A stretch of 64,000 bases of DNA. Source: Phormidium tanganyikae FI6-MK23 (GTDB taxonomy: Bacteria > Cyanobacteriota > Cyanobacteriia > Leptolyngbyales > Leptolyngbyaceae). Made by a program: the position numbers and the translations under genes. Location of the stretch: NCBI GenBank assembly GCA_019359175.1, contig JAHHHU010000006.1, positions 1 to 64,000 of the forward strand, in the 5' to 3' direction. Positions 48,686-57,884 of this stretch are shown here, piece by piece. Within the stretch, counting starts at the first letter, position 1. Every line of letters begins with the position of its first letter. The notes under the pieces are model-generated. The model ran no database searches and was not told the origin of the DNA. It was given only the letters and a program-made list of their open reading frames with translations.

Positions 48686-49783
48686 ATGGTTAAGTCATTT
48701 TTGAAGCGATACCGAAAGGTTAATTTTCTCCCCGATTCGGGTGGCTTTACGCTTGTAGAACTTCTTGTTGCGATGGTCGTTGGTTCGCTCATTTCGGCTG
48801 GACTACTTTTTATCGTTGTACAGCTTGTGCAGACGAACCTGCGTGAATCGGCGCGGAGTGATACACAACGAGACTTACAAGCTGCTATCGACTACATTGC
48901 GCGTGACGTGCGTGAAGCTGTTTATGTTTATGATGCCACTTGCCTTCTCGATCGACCATCTGGAGATGCTGCACTCTGTCCAGGACTGAGAAGTTACTTA
49001 CCCGAGTCAATTACTGGAACGAGCGGTTTCGGAACAAGCGATAATGTCCCGGTTCTAGCATTTTGGCGAGTTGACTCATTGCCTGAAAATCTACGTACTT
49101 CTTGCGAAGACAAAGCGATCTCTTACTCAGTTCCTCCACTGCCTGCTGAGATTCAAGGTGTTCCTTGTCTCTCTGGACGTATGTACACGCTGGTAGTGTA
49201 CTCCTTAAACAAAGAATCAGGGCGAGCAGTCTCCCGTGGTCGCGCCAGGATCATGCGCTACAAACTGCCACAATTTACTTCTGGAAGTGTTAGGACTGGT
49301 ACATCTCCTCAGTCTCCTGCCAGCACTCAAGGGTGGGTAGACCCAAGAGGGCAAGCGACTAGCTTTTTAGCTTGGCCTGTCGATAAGTCGACCTTGCTTC
49401 CTGGTGCGACCCTTAGTTCATTACAAACAGCTAGACCTGAGGCTGACAATTCTCCTCTCACGGATTTTGTAGATTGGGATGGTCTCTATAATCTGTCAAC
49501 GAATCCGGTAAGTAGAGGACGAGCACCAAACAGAAGTTCTGAGGGTCTCATTCTGACTCCACAAAATGCCACAGGCACAACAACGGATCCCCCACGAGGC
49601 TTCTATGTCTACGTCAAGGGAGCAAGGAGCGGGGGCAATCTCAATCAGGAAGTATTGATTCGCATTCAAGGGGATGCAGCACGCAGACCAGGCATCCCCG
49701 ACACTGCGGCGAATCGCCCTATAGTGCCCATATCCTTGGAAACTCGCGTACTGACTCGTGGTGTAACCAACAAAACGCAGTGA
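48686..49783 (+). CDS. hpsC: Prepilin-like protein HpsC
   Basis: GGFTLVELLVAMVVGSLISAGLLFIVVQLVQTNLRESARSDTQRDLQAAIDYIARDVREAVYVYD. Confidence 0.88.
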   Translation: MVKSFLKRYRKVNFLPDSGGFTLVELLVAMVVGSLISAGLLFIVVQLVQTNLRESARSDTQRDLQAAIDYIARDVREAVYVYDATCLLDRPSGDAALCPGLRSYLPESITGTSGFGTSDNVPVLAFWRVDSLPENLRTSCEDKAISYSVPPLPAEIQGVPCLSGRMYTLVVYSLNKESGRAVSRGRARIMRYKLPQFTSGSVRTGTSPQSPASTQGWVDPRGQATSFLAWPVDKSTLLPGATLSSLQTARPEADNSPLTDFVDWDGLYNLSTNPVSRGRAPNRSSEGLILTPQNATGTTTDPPRGFYVYVKGARSGGNLNQEVLIRIQGDAARRPGIPDTAANRPIVPISLETRVLTRGVTNKTQ

Positions 49784-49805
49784 TGCCTTACTCCAAATTA
49801 AATTT

Positions 49806-50378
49806 ATGAAAAGGCGAAGTTCTCTCAAATCTAGTTCTGTTACAGATGGTTTCACTTTGATCGAAGTGCTGGTCACTGTTATTCTCATTGGGATACTGTT
49901 TGCGATCGCCGCTCCAAACTGGGTCGCGTTCATCAACCAACAGCGAGTAGGCTCAGCTCGGAATCAAGTGTCTCAAGCGCTCCGAAGTGCCCAATCTGAA
50001 GCTCAACGTACAAAAGTAAGTCGTGCTGTCGTATTTGATACTAGTAGTAATCCGCCCCGGTATGCGATCGTGGCCGCACCCAACAACACAGTTGATCGCT
50101 CTACGATTAACAATTGGCAAACTTTGGGCGATGGAACAATTCAATCAGGTACAATTCGCCTTTCGGTCAATCAGGGGACGGTCAATGACCCACCTTCACT
50201 TGTCTTCGACTCCTATGGGGCTGTTCTAACCACAACTCAAATACCCTATACGGTTACAATTGGATCAACATTGAGTAGAAATCCAAGGCGATGTGTTGCC
50301 GTTGAGAGTTTACTAGGTGCAATTAGAGAGGCATCAGATGGGACATTGCCTGATGGTTGCCCAGATAGTAGATCGTAA
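49806..50378 (+). CDS. GspH/FimT-like pseudopilin
   Basis: GFTLIEVLVTVILIGILFAIAAPNWVAFINQQRVGSARNQVSQALRSAQSEAQRTK. Confidence 0.9.
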   Translation: MKRRSSLKSSSVTDGFTLIEVLVTVILIGILFAIAAPNWVAFINQQRVGSARNQVSQALRSAQSEAQRTKVSRAVVFDTSSNPPRYAIVAAPNNTVDRSTINNWQTLGDGTIQSGTIRLSVNQGTVNDPPSLVFDSYGAVLTTTQIPYTVTIGSTLSRNPRRCVAVESLLGAIREASDGTLPDGCPDSRS

Positions 50379-50437
50379 GCAGTAAAAGATCTGAGTTTCT
50401 CTGACCCTTGAATCAGAGTAAATTGATGATGTAGAAG

Positions 50438-51049
50438 TTGGATGTCTGTCCCGTTATGAATGTTTTTGATTATAAGAGTCAGACTGAGCGATTCAGAATG
50501 CTTCAAGCTGTTTTGATGGCTTTGCACCGGAAGCAACGAGATTCAAGACGTGGTTTTACACTCTTGGAGGCAATTGTTGTGGTCGCGCTAATAGGCATAC
50601 TGACTGCGATCTCTGCTCCTAGTTGGTTAGCATATGTCAACACCCAACGTTTAAATGCAGCTAGGAGCGAAACAGTGAATGTTTTAACGGAGGCAAAAAC
50701 TCGCGCGAAACAGCAGCATATTGCTTATGAAGCGGGGTTTCGTCAGCAAGGACAGCAAGCCCAGTGGGCGGTTTATCCGGTTAATGCAGATCCGCTAAGT
50801 CAAAACTGGCAGAATCTGCCTGACGGAGTGAAGTTGCTAGAAGGGGAAGAAACTACGTTTACAAAAAAGGACAATATTTATCGAATTCAATTCAACCATT
50901 ATGGGGGAGTGAATGGGCAATGGGGACGGGTGACTTTTTCTCCTACGTCGGGAGGCGCAATCAAACGCTGTGTTATTGTTTCTAACCTGCTCGGCACAGT
51001 GCGAGAGGGCGAAAACCGTTCTGGTCAGAACGGCAATCGCTGTGATTGA
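50438..51049 (+). CDS. GspH/FimT-like pseudopilin, paralogue of the preceding gene
   Basis: GFTLLEAIVVVALIGILTAISAPSWLAYVNTQRLNAARSETVNVLTEAKTRAKQQH; similar C-terminus RCVIVSNLLGTVREGEN. Confidence 0.9.
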   Translation: MDVCPVMNVFDYKSQTERFRMLQAVLMALHRKQRDSRRGFTLLEAIVVVALIGILTAISAPSWLAYVNTQRLNAARSETVNVLTEAKTRAKQQHIAYEAGFRQQGQQAQWAVYPVNADPLSQNWQNLPDGVKLLEGEETTFTKKDNIYRIQFNHYGGVNGQWGRVTFSPTSGGAIKRCVIVSNLLGTVREGENRSGQNGNRCD

Positions 51050-51057
51050 TGGTCTTT

Positions 51058-53346
51058 TTACCGCTTTGTGGCTTGAGTTTTTTGGCGATCGAGTTTGAAG
51101 ATCAGGGTAGAGAGAGGCGGTAGGCACAAGTCGATCGAGTACGAATAGTTGTGGTATGCCCATTCGTTCGTCCATTTACCGCCGAGATTGCCCATATTAC
51201 CGCCGCCGAATTCACGGGCATCGCTGTTGAGCAGTTCTGTGTAAAATCCTGGTTCTGGGACACCTACTCTGTAATGACTATGGGGTTGCGGGGTGAAATT
51301 GCAGACGGTTACGATGAAGTCACCTGAGTCTTTATCTCGGCGGATAAAGGAAACGACGCTGTGGCGATTGTCACTACAATCGATCCAATCAAAGCCTTCC
51401 TCGGAGAAGTCTTGAGCGTAGAGCGATGGCTCAGATTGATAGAGCGAATTTAGAGCCGTAAGAAAATGCTTTAGTTTTTCATGGGGTTCGTATTGAAGAA
51501 GATGCCAGTCTAGATCGCTCCAGACATTCCACTCATTCCACTGTCCAAATTCCATGCTCATGAAGAGCGTTTTTTTGCCAGGGTGAGCAAACATATACCC
51601 ATACAAGCAGCGGAGATTGGCGAATTTTTGCCACTCGTCTCCCGGCATTTTGCCGATCATGTTGCTTTTGCCGTGAACTACTTCATCGTGGGACAGCGCC
51701 AACATAAAGTTTTCGCTGTGGTGATACCAGATGCTGAAAGTGAGGTTATTTTGGTGGAATTGGCGGAACCAAGGATCCATGTGGAAGTAGTCCAGCATAT
51801 CGTGCATCCAGCCCATGTTCCATTTGAGGTTGAAACCTAAGCCGCCGACGTAGGTGGGCCAGGAAACCATCGGCCAAGAGGTAGACTCTTCAGCGATCGA
51901 TAAGCTTCCGGGAAAATAGCTGAACAGAAGATGATTCATCTGGCGAAGGAACTCGGCCGCTTCGATGTTTTCTCGTCCTCCGTATTGGTTTGTGACCCAT
52001 TCTCCGTCTTTGCGGCAGTAGTCGAGGTAGAGCATTGAAGCAACGGCATCGACGCGAATTCCATCAATGTGATATTTGTCGAACCAGAAGAGGGCGTTGG
52101 CAACAAGATAATTGCGGACTTCGTTGCGCCCGTAGTTGAAGACGAGCGTTCCCCATTCTTTGTGTTCGCCTTTGCGGGGGTCGGCGTGTTCGTAGAGATG
52201 AGTACCATCGAAGAAAGCGAGTCCGTGTCCGTCTTTGGGGAAGTGGCCGGGAACCCAGTCTACGATCACACCGATGCCGTTGAGGTGGCATTGATCGACG
52301 AAGTACATGAATTCTTGAGGAGTTCCGTAGCGGGAGGTGCAGGCGTAGTGTCCGACCACTTGGTAGCCCCATGAACCGTCGAAGGGGTGTTCTGCGATCG
52401 GTAACAGTTCAATGTGAGTGAAGCCGAGTTCTTTGACATAGGGAATCAGTTTGTCAGCGAGTTCTCGATAGGTGAGAAAACGCGCTCCGGGTTTGAGTTC
52501 GGAGACAATCACGGGCGAGGAGATTTCGCCGTTGGGGAGGTGAGCGGGTTCAGCAGAGGAGGCATGAAGCCAAGAACCTAAGTGAACTTCGTAAACCGAA
52601 ATGGGATTGGTAAGAGGTTCGGTGTGGCGGCGCTTTTCTAGCCACTCTTGATCGTTCCAGGTATAATCGTTCAGATCGGTGACGATCGAGGCGGTTTTCG
52701 GGCGGGGTTCTTGCTGGAATCCGTAAGGATCGGATTTTTCGTAGATGTGTCCAGCTTGATTCTTGATTTCGTATTTGTAGTGCGTGCCGAAGCCGAGTTC
52801 CGGGATGAAGAGTTCCCAAACTCCGGTTGAGCCGCGTCGCATTTGGTGCTGTCGTCCGTCCCAGTGGTTGAAGTCGCCGAGAACGGAAACATTGCGGGCG
52901 TTGGGTGCCCAGATTGCGAAGTAAACGCCGGAGATGCCGTTTTGGGTGGTGAAGTGTGCGCCGAGCTTTTCGTAAATGCGGTGGTGATTGCCTTCACCGA
53001 AAAGGTGTAGATCGAGGTCGGTGAGGAAGGCGGAACGGAAAGCATAGGGATCATGGATGACGCGATCGTGTTCACCGTTTTGAATACGGAGTTGATAGTT
53101 TGCCAGTTCGGGAGTGTCGATCGTACATTCAAAAAAGTGAGGGTGATGCAGCGATTTCATCGGGTATTCGGCGCGTGATTCTGGCACGATCACGGAAACG
53201 GCATCGGCAGTCGGCTGATAGGCTCTCACGACCCAGACGGTTTTGCCATCTTGCTCGATCGGATGGGAACCTAGCACCTCGAATGGATCATGATGTTGGT
53301 TTCCTACAATCCGCTCTACCTGGTCTGGGGCGATCGTCATCGACAT
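51058..53346 (-). CDS. glgB: 1,4-alpha-glucan branching enzyme
   Basis: DPFEVLGSHPIEQDGKTVWVVRAYQPTA...DGIRVDAVASMLYLDY...ALSHDEVVHGKSNMIGKMPGDEWQKFANLR. Confidence 0.98.
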   Translation of the reverse strand: MSMTIAPDQVERIVGNQHHDPFEVLGSHPIEQDGKTVWVVRAYQPTADAVSVIVPESRAEYPMKSLHHPHFFECTIDTPELANYQLRIQNGEHDRVIHDPYAFRSAFLTDLDLHLFGEGNHHRIYEKLGAHFTTQNGISGVYFAIWAPNARNVSVLGDFNHWDGRQHQMRRGSTGVWELFIPELGFGTHYKYEIKNQAGHIYEKSDPYGFQQEPRPKTASIVTDLNDYTWNDQEWLEKRRHTEPLTNPISVYEVHLGSWLHASSAEPAHLPNGEISSPVIVSELKPGARFLTYRELADKLIPYVKELGFTHIELLPIAEHPFDGSWGYQVVGHYACTSRYGTPQEFMYFVDQCHLNGIGVIVDWVPGHFPKDGHGLAFFDGTHLYEHADPRKGEHKEWGTLVFNYGRNEVRNYLVANALFWFDKYHIDGIRVDAVASMLYLDYCRKDGEWVTNQYGGRENIEAAEFLRQMNHLLFSYFPGSLSIAEESTSWPMVSWPTYVGGLGFNLKWNMGWMHDMLDYFHMDPWFRQFHQNNLTFSIWYHHSENFMLALSHDEVVHGKSNMIGKMPGDEWQKFANLRCLYGYMFAHPGKKTLFMSMEFGQWNEWNVWSDLDWHLLQYEPHEKLKHFLTALNSLYQSEPSLYAQDFSEEGFDWIDCSDNRHSVVSFIRRDKDSGDFIVTVCNFTPQPHSHYRVGVPEPGFYTELLNSDAREFGGGNMGNLGGKWTNEWAYHNYSYSIDLCLPPLSTLIFKLDRQKTQATKR

Positions 53347-53550
53347 GAAGCTACCTGCCTTAAATGGGTTGTGTCAATTCGTTTGGAATCGGAGCTTGTG
53401 AGACTCTAAATGTAAAAGTTCTGTAATAAACGGTAGCAAATCATTGTAAAAGTCTCAATTTTTCTGACTGCGGCTTCCTAGTGCATCATAGACAGAATTG
53501 GTAACATTAGGGCGATTTTCGTGGATCAGCTCTTTCTAATTTTCCAACGA

Positions 53551-53589
53551 AATAACTCCCAACTTGCGAGATCGAAGTCGGGAGTTATT
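53551..53589 (-). terminator. Terminator-like hairpin downstream of PSRP-3 gene
   Basis: AATAACTCCCAACTT...AAGTCGGGAGTTATT with one G:U-type mismatch. Confidence 0.6.
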
Positions 53590-53620
53590 CAGTCATACCC
53601 TCAATTTGGAGCAATCAAAT

Positions 53621-53920
53621 TCAGGCGCTACCCGTGAACGCGACTTCTGGAAACTTCGATTGGGCTTCTGCCATAGGGCGATTTTTGCCTTCTTCTTGCC
53701 AGTAGTTGATGACTTCGGTTGCTTTGTTGAGCAACTCAACGCGATCGACTTCTGAAATCCAGTGTTTTTTCTCTAACTCAGTCTTGAGTTGTTCCCAGGC
53801 ATCGTTGCGGGGCCAGAAGAAATAGGAAGTCAGCGGGCTTGTACCCTTACCAACCACTTGATCGACCGCCAGCGCAACGTTCTCATCGAGCCACAAAACT
53901 TTTAAAATAAACTTCGTCAA
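53621..53920 (-). CDS. 30S ribosomal protein PSRP-3 (Ycf65-like)
   Basis: [72 protein letters not shown]. Confidence 0.97.
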   Translation of the reverse strand: MTKFILKVLWLDENVALAVDQVVGKGTSPLTSYFFWPRNDAWEQLKTELEKKHWISEVDRVELLNKATEVINYWQEEGKNRPMAEAQSKFPEVAFTGSA

Positions 53921-53947
53921 ATTCCAACCTCCAGCGCCGTCCCAAGC

Positions 53948-54796
53948 TTGAATTACTACGATCAGCTATTCTACCGCACAGTTTCGGTAGATGATGGAAA
54001 TTGCGAAAAAGCGGGGGAAAGTACGGTGGCGATCGTGGTGTTTGATATCGATGGAGTGGTGCGGGATGTCAGCGGATCGTATCGACGGGCGTTGGCGGAT
54101 ACGGTGGAAAACTTTACGGCAGGTCGGTATCGCCCTTCGTCGCAAGAGATTGATGTGCTGAAGGGTGAGGGGGTTTGGAATAACGATTGGGAAGCGTCGC
54201 AGGAATTGATTTATCGATATTTTGAGACGCAGGGACAGGAGCGCGATCGCACCAGTTTAGATTATTCAACGATCGTGCAGTTTTTTCAGTCGCGCTATCG
54301 GGGAAGCGATCCTGAGAATTGGACGGGCTACATTTGTCACGAGCCGTTGCTGCTAGAAGCGGCTTATCTCGATCGATTGTCGCAGGCTGGAATTCGGTGG
54401 GGATTTTTTAGCGGTGCGACTCAAGGATCAGCCCGATACGTACTGGAAAAAAGATTGGGATTAGAAAATCCGGTGTTGATTGCGATGGAGGATGCACCGG
54501 GGAAGCCTGATCCGACGGGTTTATTTTTGACGTTGAAGCGGTTGGGGGATGCTTCGCGGGCGGTAATTTATGTCGGGGATACGGTGGCGGATATGTATAC
54601 GACCGTTCAAGCGAGAGAAGTGAAGCCGGAGCGATCGTGGATTGGGGTTGGGGTTTTGCCGCCTCATGTGCAGGAAACGGAGGCGCGGAAATCAGCTTAC
54701 CGGGAAACGTTAAGACAGGCGGGAGCGGCGATCGTTTTAGATAACGTGCAGGAGTTAGAACCGGAGCTTGTAAATCAGCTAGTCGCGGAAAATTAG
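53948..54796 (+). CDS. TIGR01548-type HAD hydrolase (probable GTG start near 54028)
   Basis: [31 protein letters not shown]...[40 protein letters not shown]...[11 protein letters not shown]. Confidence 0.9.
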   Translation: MNYYDQLFYRTVSVDDGNCEKAGESTVAIVVFDIDGVVRDVSGSYRRALADTVENFTAGRYRPSSQEIDVLKGEGVWNNDWEASQELIYRYFETQGQERDRTSLDYSTIVQFFQSRYRGSDPENWTGYICHEPLLLEAAYLDRLSQAGIRWGFFSGATQGSARYVLEKRLGLENPVLIAMEDAPGKPDPTGLFLTLKRLGDASRAVIYVGDTVADMYTTVQAREVKPERSWIGVGVLPPHVQETEARKSAYRETLRQAGAAIVLDNVQELEPELVNQLVAEN

Positions 54797-54942
54797 TCGC
54801 AACTTTCAGAGTTTGTTCAAAATCGTGTGCCAGTTGCCTCGAATTGCAGAAATTCAATTCGCTCGGAAATGATTTCCGGGCGGATCATTGGGTTAACGAG
54901 CAGGGCTAGAGTTACGATCGCTGATTTACACGAATTCTTTCA

Positions 54943-56331
54943 CTACTTGCCCGTCTCGATCGTGACTTCTGCCGACATCCCTGGCGTGATCGCTTGTTCA
55001 AATCCTCGAACACTTTCATGATCGAAGACAATCCGCACCGGAATCCGCTGTACGACCTTTGTGAAGTTTCCGGTGGCATTATCCGGCGGCAATAGAGCAA
55101 ACTGAGCGCCCGATGCCGGAGATAAGCTTTCTACTCGTCCGGTAAACGTATGATGCGGGAACGAATCGAGCTTAATCTCTGCCGCTTGTCCCGAACGCAT
55201 TTTCTCTAACTGCGTCTCCTTGAAATTCGCAGTCACCCAATATTGATCATCAACGATCGCTAAAAGCGGGGTTCCCGGCTGGACTTGCTGACCCACTTGC
55301 ACGTTTTTACGTCCCACTCGTCCATTTACCGGAGCCGTAATTGAAGTGTAAGCCAACTGCTGTTGAGCATTTTTCAACGCTGCTTGAGCTTGCACGATCG
55401 CGGCTTGTGCCGTTTGATAATCGGCGCGGCTGACTTCAGTCTGAACGCCTTTCGCTTGGGCTTGTTCGATTCCGCCTTGTGAAGTGTTCAAGCCTGATTC
55501 AGCGGTTGCAACCGTTTGTTGAGCTTGGGCAACTTTCGCTTGGGCTTGTCGAACGCCTTGTGAAGCTGAGTCTCTTTGCGCTCTCGCGACTTCATACGCC
55601 TGACGCGCTGCATCTAAATTGCTTTGAGAAATCGCACCAGAACTGTAGAGCGACTGATAGCGGTTGTAGTCTGCTTGTGATTTTTGTAAAGTCGCGTCTG
55701 CTTGGGCTAGGGCAGCTTGTGCGGCAGGAACGCCTGCTTGGGCTTCAGACACTTGTGCTTGTGCCGATGCGATCGCGGCTTGTGCCTGCCCGATTCCACC
55801 TTGCGCCTGACTGTTTGCAGCTTCTGCGTTCTTCGAGGAGAGGGCAATATTCACCTGAGCCGAATTCGCTTTGCGACGCGCGGATTCAAGATCAGCTTGG
55901 GCTTGACTGAGCTTAATTTGATAATCGCTTTGATCCAGTTGGATTAGCGGCTGTCCGGTTTTGACTTCTTGGTTGTCATCGACGAAAACACGATCGACCG
56001 TTCCTGAAATCCGTGAACCGACGGGGTGAATGTTTCCAGTGACGGTGGCGTTATCCGTGGATTGGTGAGCCGAGGTGAATTGCCAGTAGTCATAGCCGAA
56101 TATCCCTGCTGCGATCGCACCGCCAACTCCCAAACCTGCCAGCGCCATCTTCAAGCCTTTTCGATTCTTAGGCGCTTTGGGGCTTTCTAGGACGGAACCG
56201 TCTTGAACGGGTGCGGGTTGCGGTTCAGCGGTCACGCTTGCGTGTGCCGGGGGCAGCGGAGCTTGTCTTAGCTCGACAACTTCCGTTTCAGCTTGTTGGG
56301 GTTGATGACCGTTTAACGAAGCGGCTTTCAT
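54943..56331 (-). CDS. HlyD/EmrA-family membrane fusion (efflux adaptor) protein
   Basis: Single TM, then TDNATVTGNIHPVGSRISGTVDRVFVDDNQEVKTGQPLIQLDQSDYQIKLSQAQADLESARRKA and long coiled coil. Confidence 0.94.
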   Translation of the reverse strand: MKAASLNGHQPQQAETEVVELRQAPLPPAHASVTAEPQPAPVQDGSVLESPKAPKNRKGLKMALAGLGVGGAIAAGIFGYDYWQFTSAHQSTDNATVTGNIHPVGSRISGTVDRVFVDDNQEVKTGQPLIQLDQSDYQIKLSQAQADLESARRKANSAQVNIALSSKNAEAANSQAQGGIGQAQAAIASAQAQVSEAQAGVPAAQAALAQADATLQKSQADYNRYQSLYSSGAISQSNLDAARQAYEVARAQRDSASQGVRQAQAKVAQAQQTVATAESGLNTSQGGIEQAQAKGVQTEVSRADYQTAQAAIVQAQAALKNAQQQLAYTSITAPVNGRVGRKNVQVGQQVQPGTPLLAIVDDQYWVTANFKETQLEKMRSGQAAEIKLDSFPHHTFTGRVESLSPASGAQFALLPPDNATGNFTKVVQRIPVRIVFDHESVRGFEQAITPGMSAEVTIETGK

Positions 56332-56378
56332 GGTAAATCTCGCAGTGAATCGTTGGAACAGAGATAAAGAGAATTGAT

Positions 56379-56402
56379 ATAACCGGTTATTTAGCGTGCT
56401 AA
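56379..56402. promoter_or_regulatory. Two adjacent operator-like palindromes upstream of the HlyD gene
   Basis: ATAACCGGTTAT (56379-56390) abutting TTAGC-GT-GCTAA (56391-56402), about 50-70 bp upstream of the start. Confidence 0.6.
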
Positions 56403-56621
56403 ATATTCAACTACAATCATCATAATTGAGATTTGCTTAGAACCCGTACTATTTTTGGCAGAGAAAACCGAAGATTTAAGTCGGTTCTCCGAAAGATGAA
56501 ACAGGTGTTTGAGCGACGGATTTGAAAGATGCATCACCCTTTCGGGTTAATGTCGGCTGGTAAGCTCAAAGGCAATTAAAACTTTGGTAGAGTTTCGTAA
56601 AGCCTATGGAATTCACCTGGT

Positions 56622-57821
56622 ATGGACGAGACTTTAGACCCGAATTGTCCTGAACTAATCTCGCGCATCCGTGTGTTTAAAACACAAGTTCAGGAATTTC
56701 AACGCGCGATCGAGGATCTGCCGCACCCCATACAACCGTCGATCGAGCAGTCGCTCTCGACTGTTCTCACACAACTCGAAACCGCTCTGAATCCGCAGTC
56801 TGCTTCGCTCTTAATTGCAACGCATCACACCGAAGAACAATGGTTAGCTCTAAGCGATTGTTTGCCCTTTGGAATTTTTAGTTGTGATGTGCAGGGACAG
56901 GTCACTTATATCAATTCTCGATGTGCAGAAATTGTTGGGCATACCCTTGAAGAATCGATCGGCAATCGATGGCTTAGTTATGTACATCTGGAAGACCGCG
57001 ATCGCATCTTGTCGCCTTGGATCGAAGATGCCAAAGCAGGACGACCCCACAGAGATCAGTTTCGCGTGATTACTTTCGCACAAGAAGTCCGCTGGCTAAA
57101 TGTGCGAACTGCGCCGATGTTCTCAGAACAAGGAGAACTGATCGGGCATACGGGAACGATCGAAGACATTACCATCCAAAAACTTACAGAGGAACAAATT
57201 CAAGCTTCTTTAGAAGAGAAAGAAGCCTTACTCAAAGAAATTCATCATCGGGTTAAAAACAACTTACAAATTATTTCGAGCTTGATTTATTTGCAGGCGC
57301 AGCGAATCGATGATCCTAAAGTCAGACAAATCTTTGAAGATAGTCAAAGCCGAATTAGCTCAATGGCTTTAGTTCACGATAGTTTGTACCGCTCTCAAGA
57401 CTTCGCACGGGTGAATCTGTCCGAATATGTGCAAACCCTAACATCGAGTTTGTTTCATACCTATCGTGTGCAGCCTGAAGCTGTCAACTTAGCGGTGAAC
57501 GTTGATCCAGATGTGGTGGTGAGCTTAGAAAAGGCAATTCCCTGCGGTTTAATTTTGAACGAACTGATGACAAACGCTTTGAAACACGGATTTATCGGTG
57601 AAGAAACCGGAGAAGTAACGGTGACTTTATTCAGTCATTGTTCTCAAGTTTGTTTGATGGTAGAAAACGATGGGAAAATTCTTCCTGAGAGTTTTGAACT
57701 ACAAAAAATTAGATCGATGGGTTTACGTTTAGTAAATGCCTTAGTCGATCAACTTAATGGACAAGTTGCAGTTGAAAAATCGCAAAAAACTCGATTTAAA
57801 GTGACGTTTGACTGTGCTTAA
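56622..57821 (+). CDS. PAS sensor histidine kinase (HisKA_2 type)
   Basis: PAS core [51 protein letters not shown] box [18 protein letters not shown] boxes present. Confidence 0.93.
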   Translation: MDETLDPNCPELISRIRVFKTQVQEFQRAIEDLPHPIQPSIEQSLSTVLTQLETALNPQSASLLIATHHTEEQWLALSDCLPFGIFSCDVQGQVTYINSRCAEIVGHTLEESIGNRWLSYVHLEDRDRILSPWIEDAKAGRPHRDQFRVITFAQEVRWLNVRTAPMFSEQGELIGHTGTIEDITIQKLTEEQIQASLEEKEALLKEIHHRVKNNLQIISSLIYLQAQRIDDPKVRQIFEDSQSRISSMALVHDSLYRSQDFARVNLSEYVQTLTSSLFHTYRVQPEAVNLAVNVDPDVVVSLEKAIPCGLILNELMTNALKHGFIGEETGEVTVTLFSHCSQVCLMVENDGKILPESFELQKIRSMGLRLVNALVDQLNGQVAVEKSQKTRFKVTFDCA

Positions 57822-57884
57822 ATCTATTGCTTAAAAAATCGCAACACACCCTACAATGATGGGGATTATTGAGCGGTTAGAACG

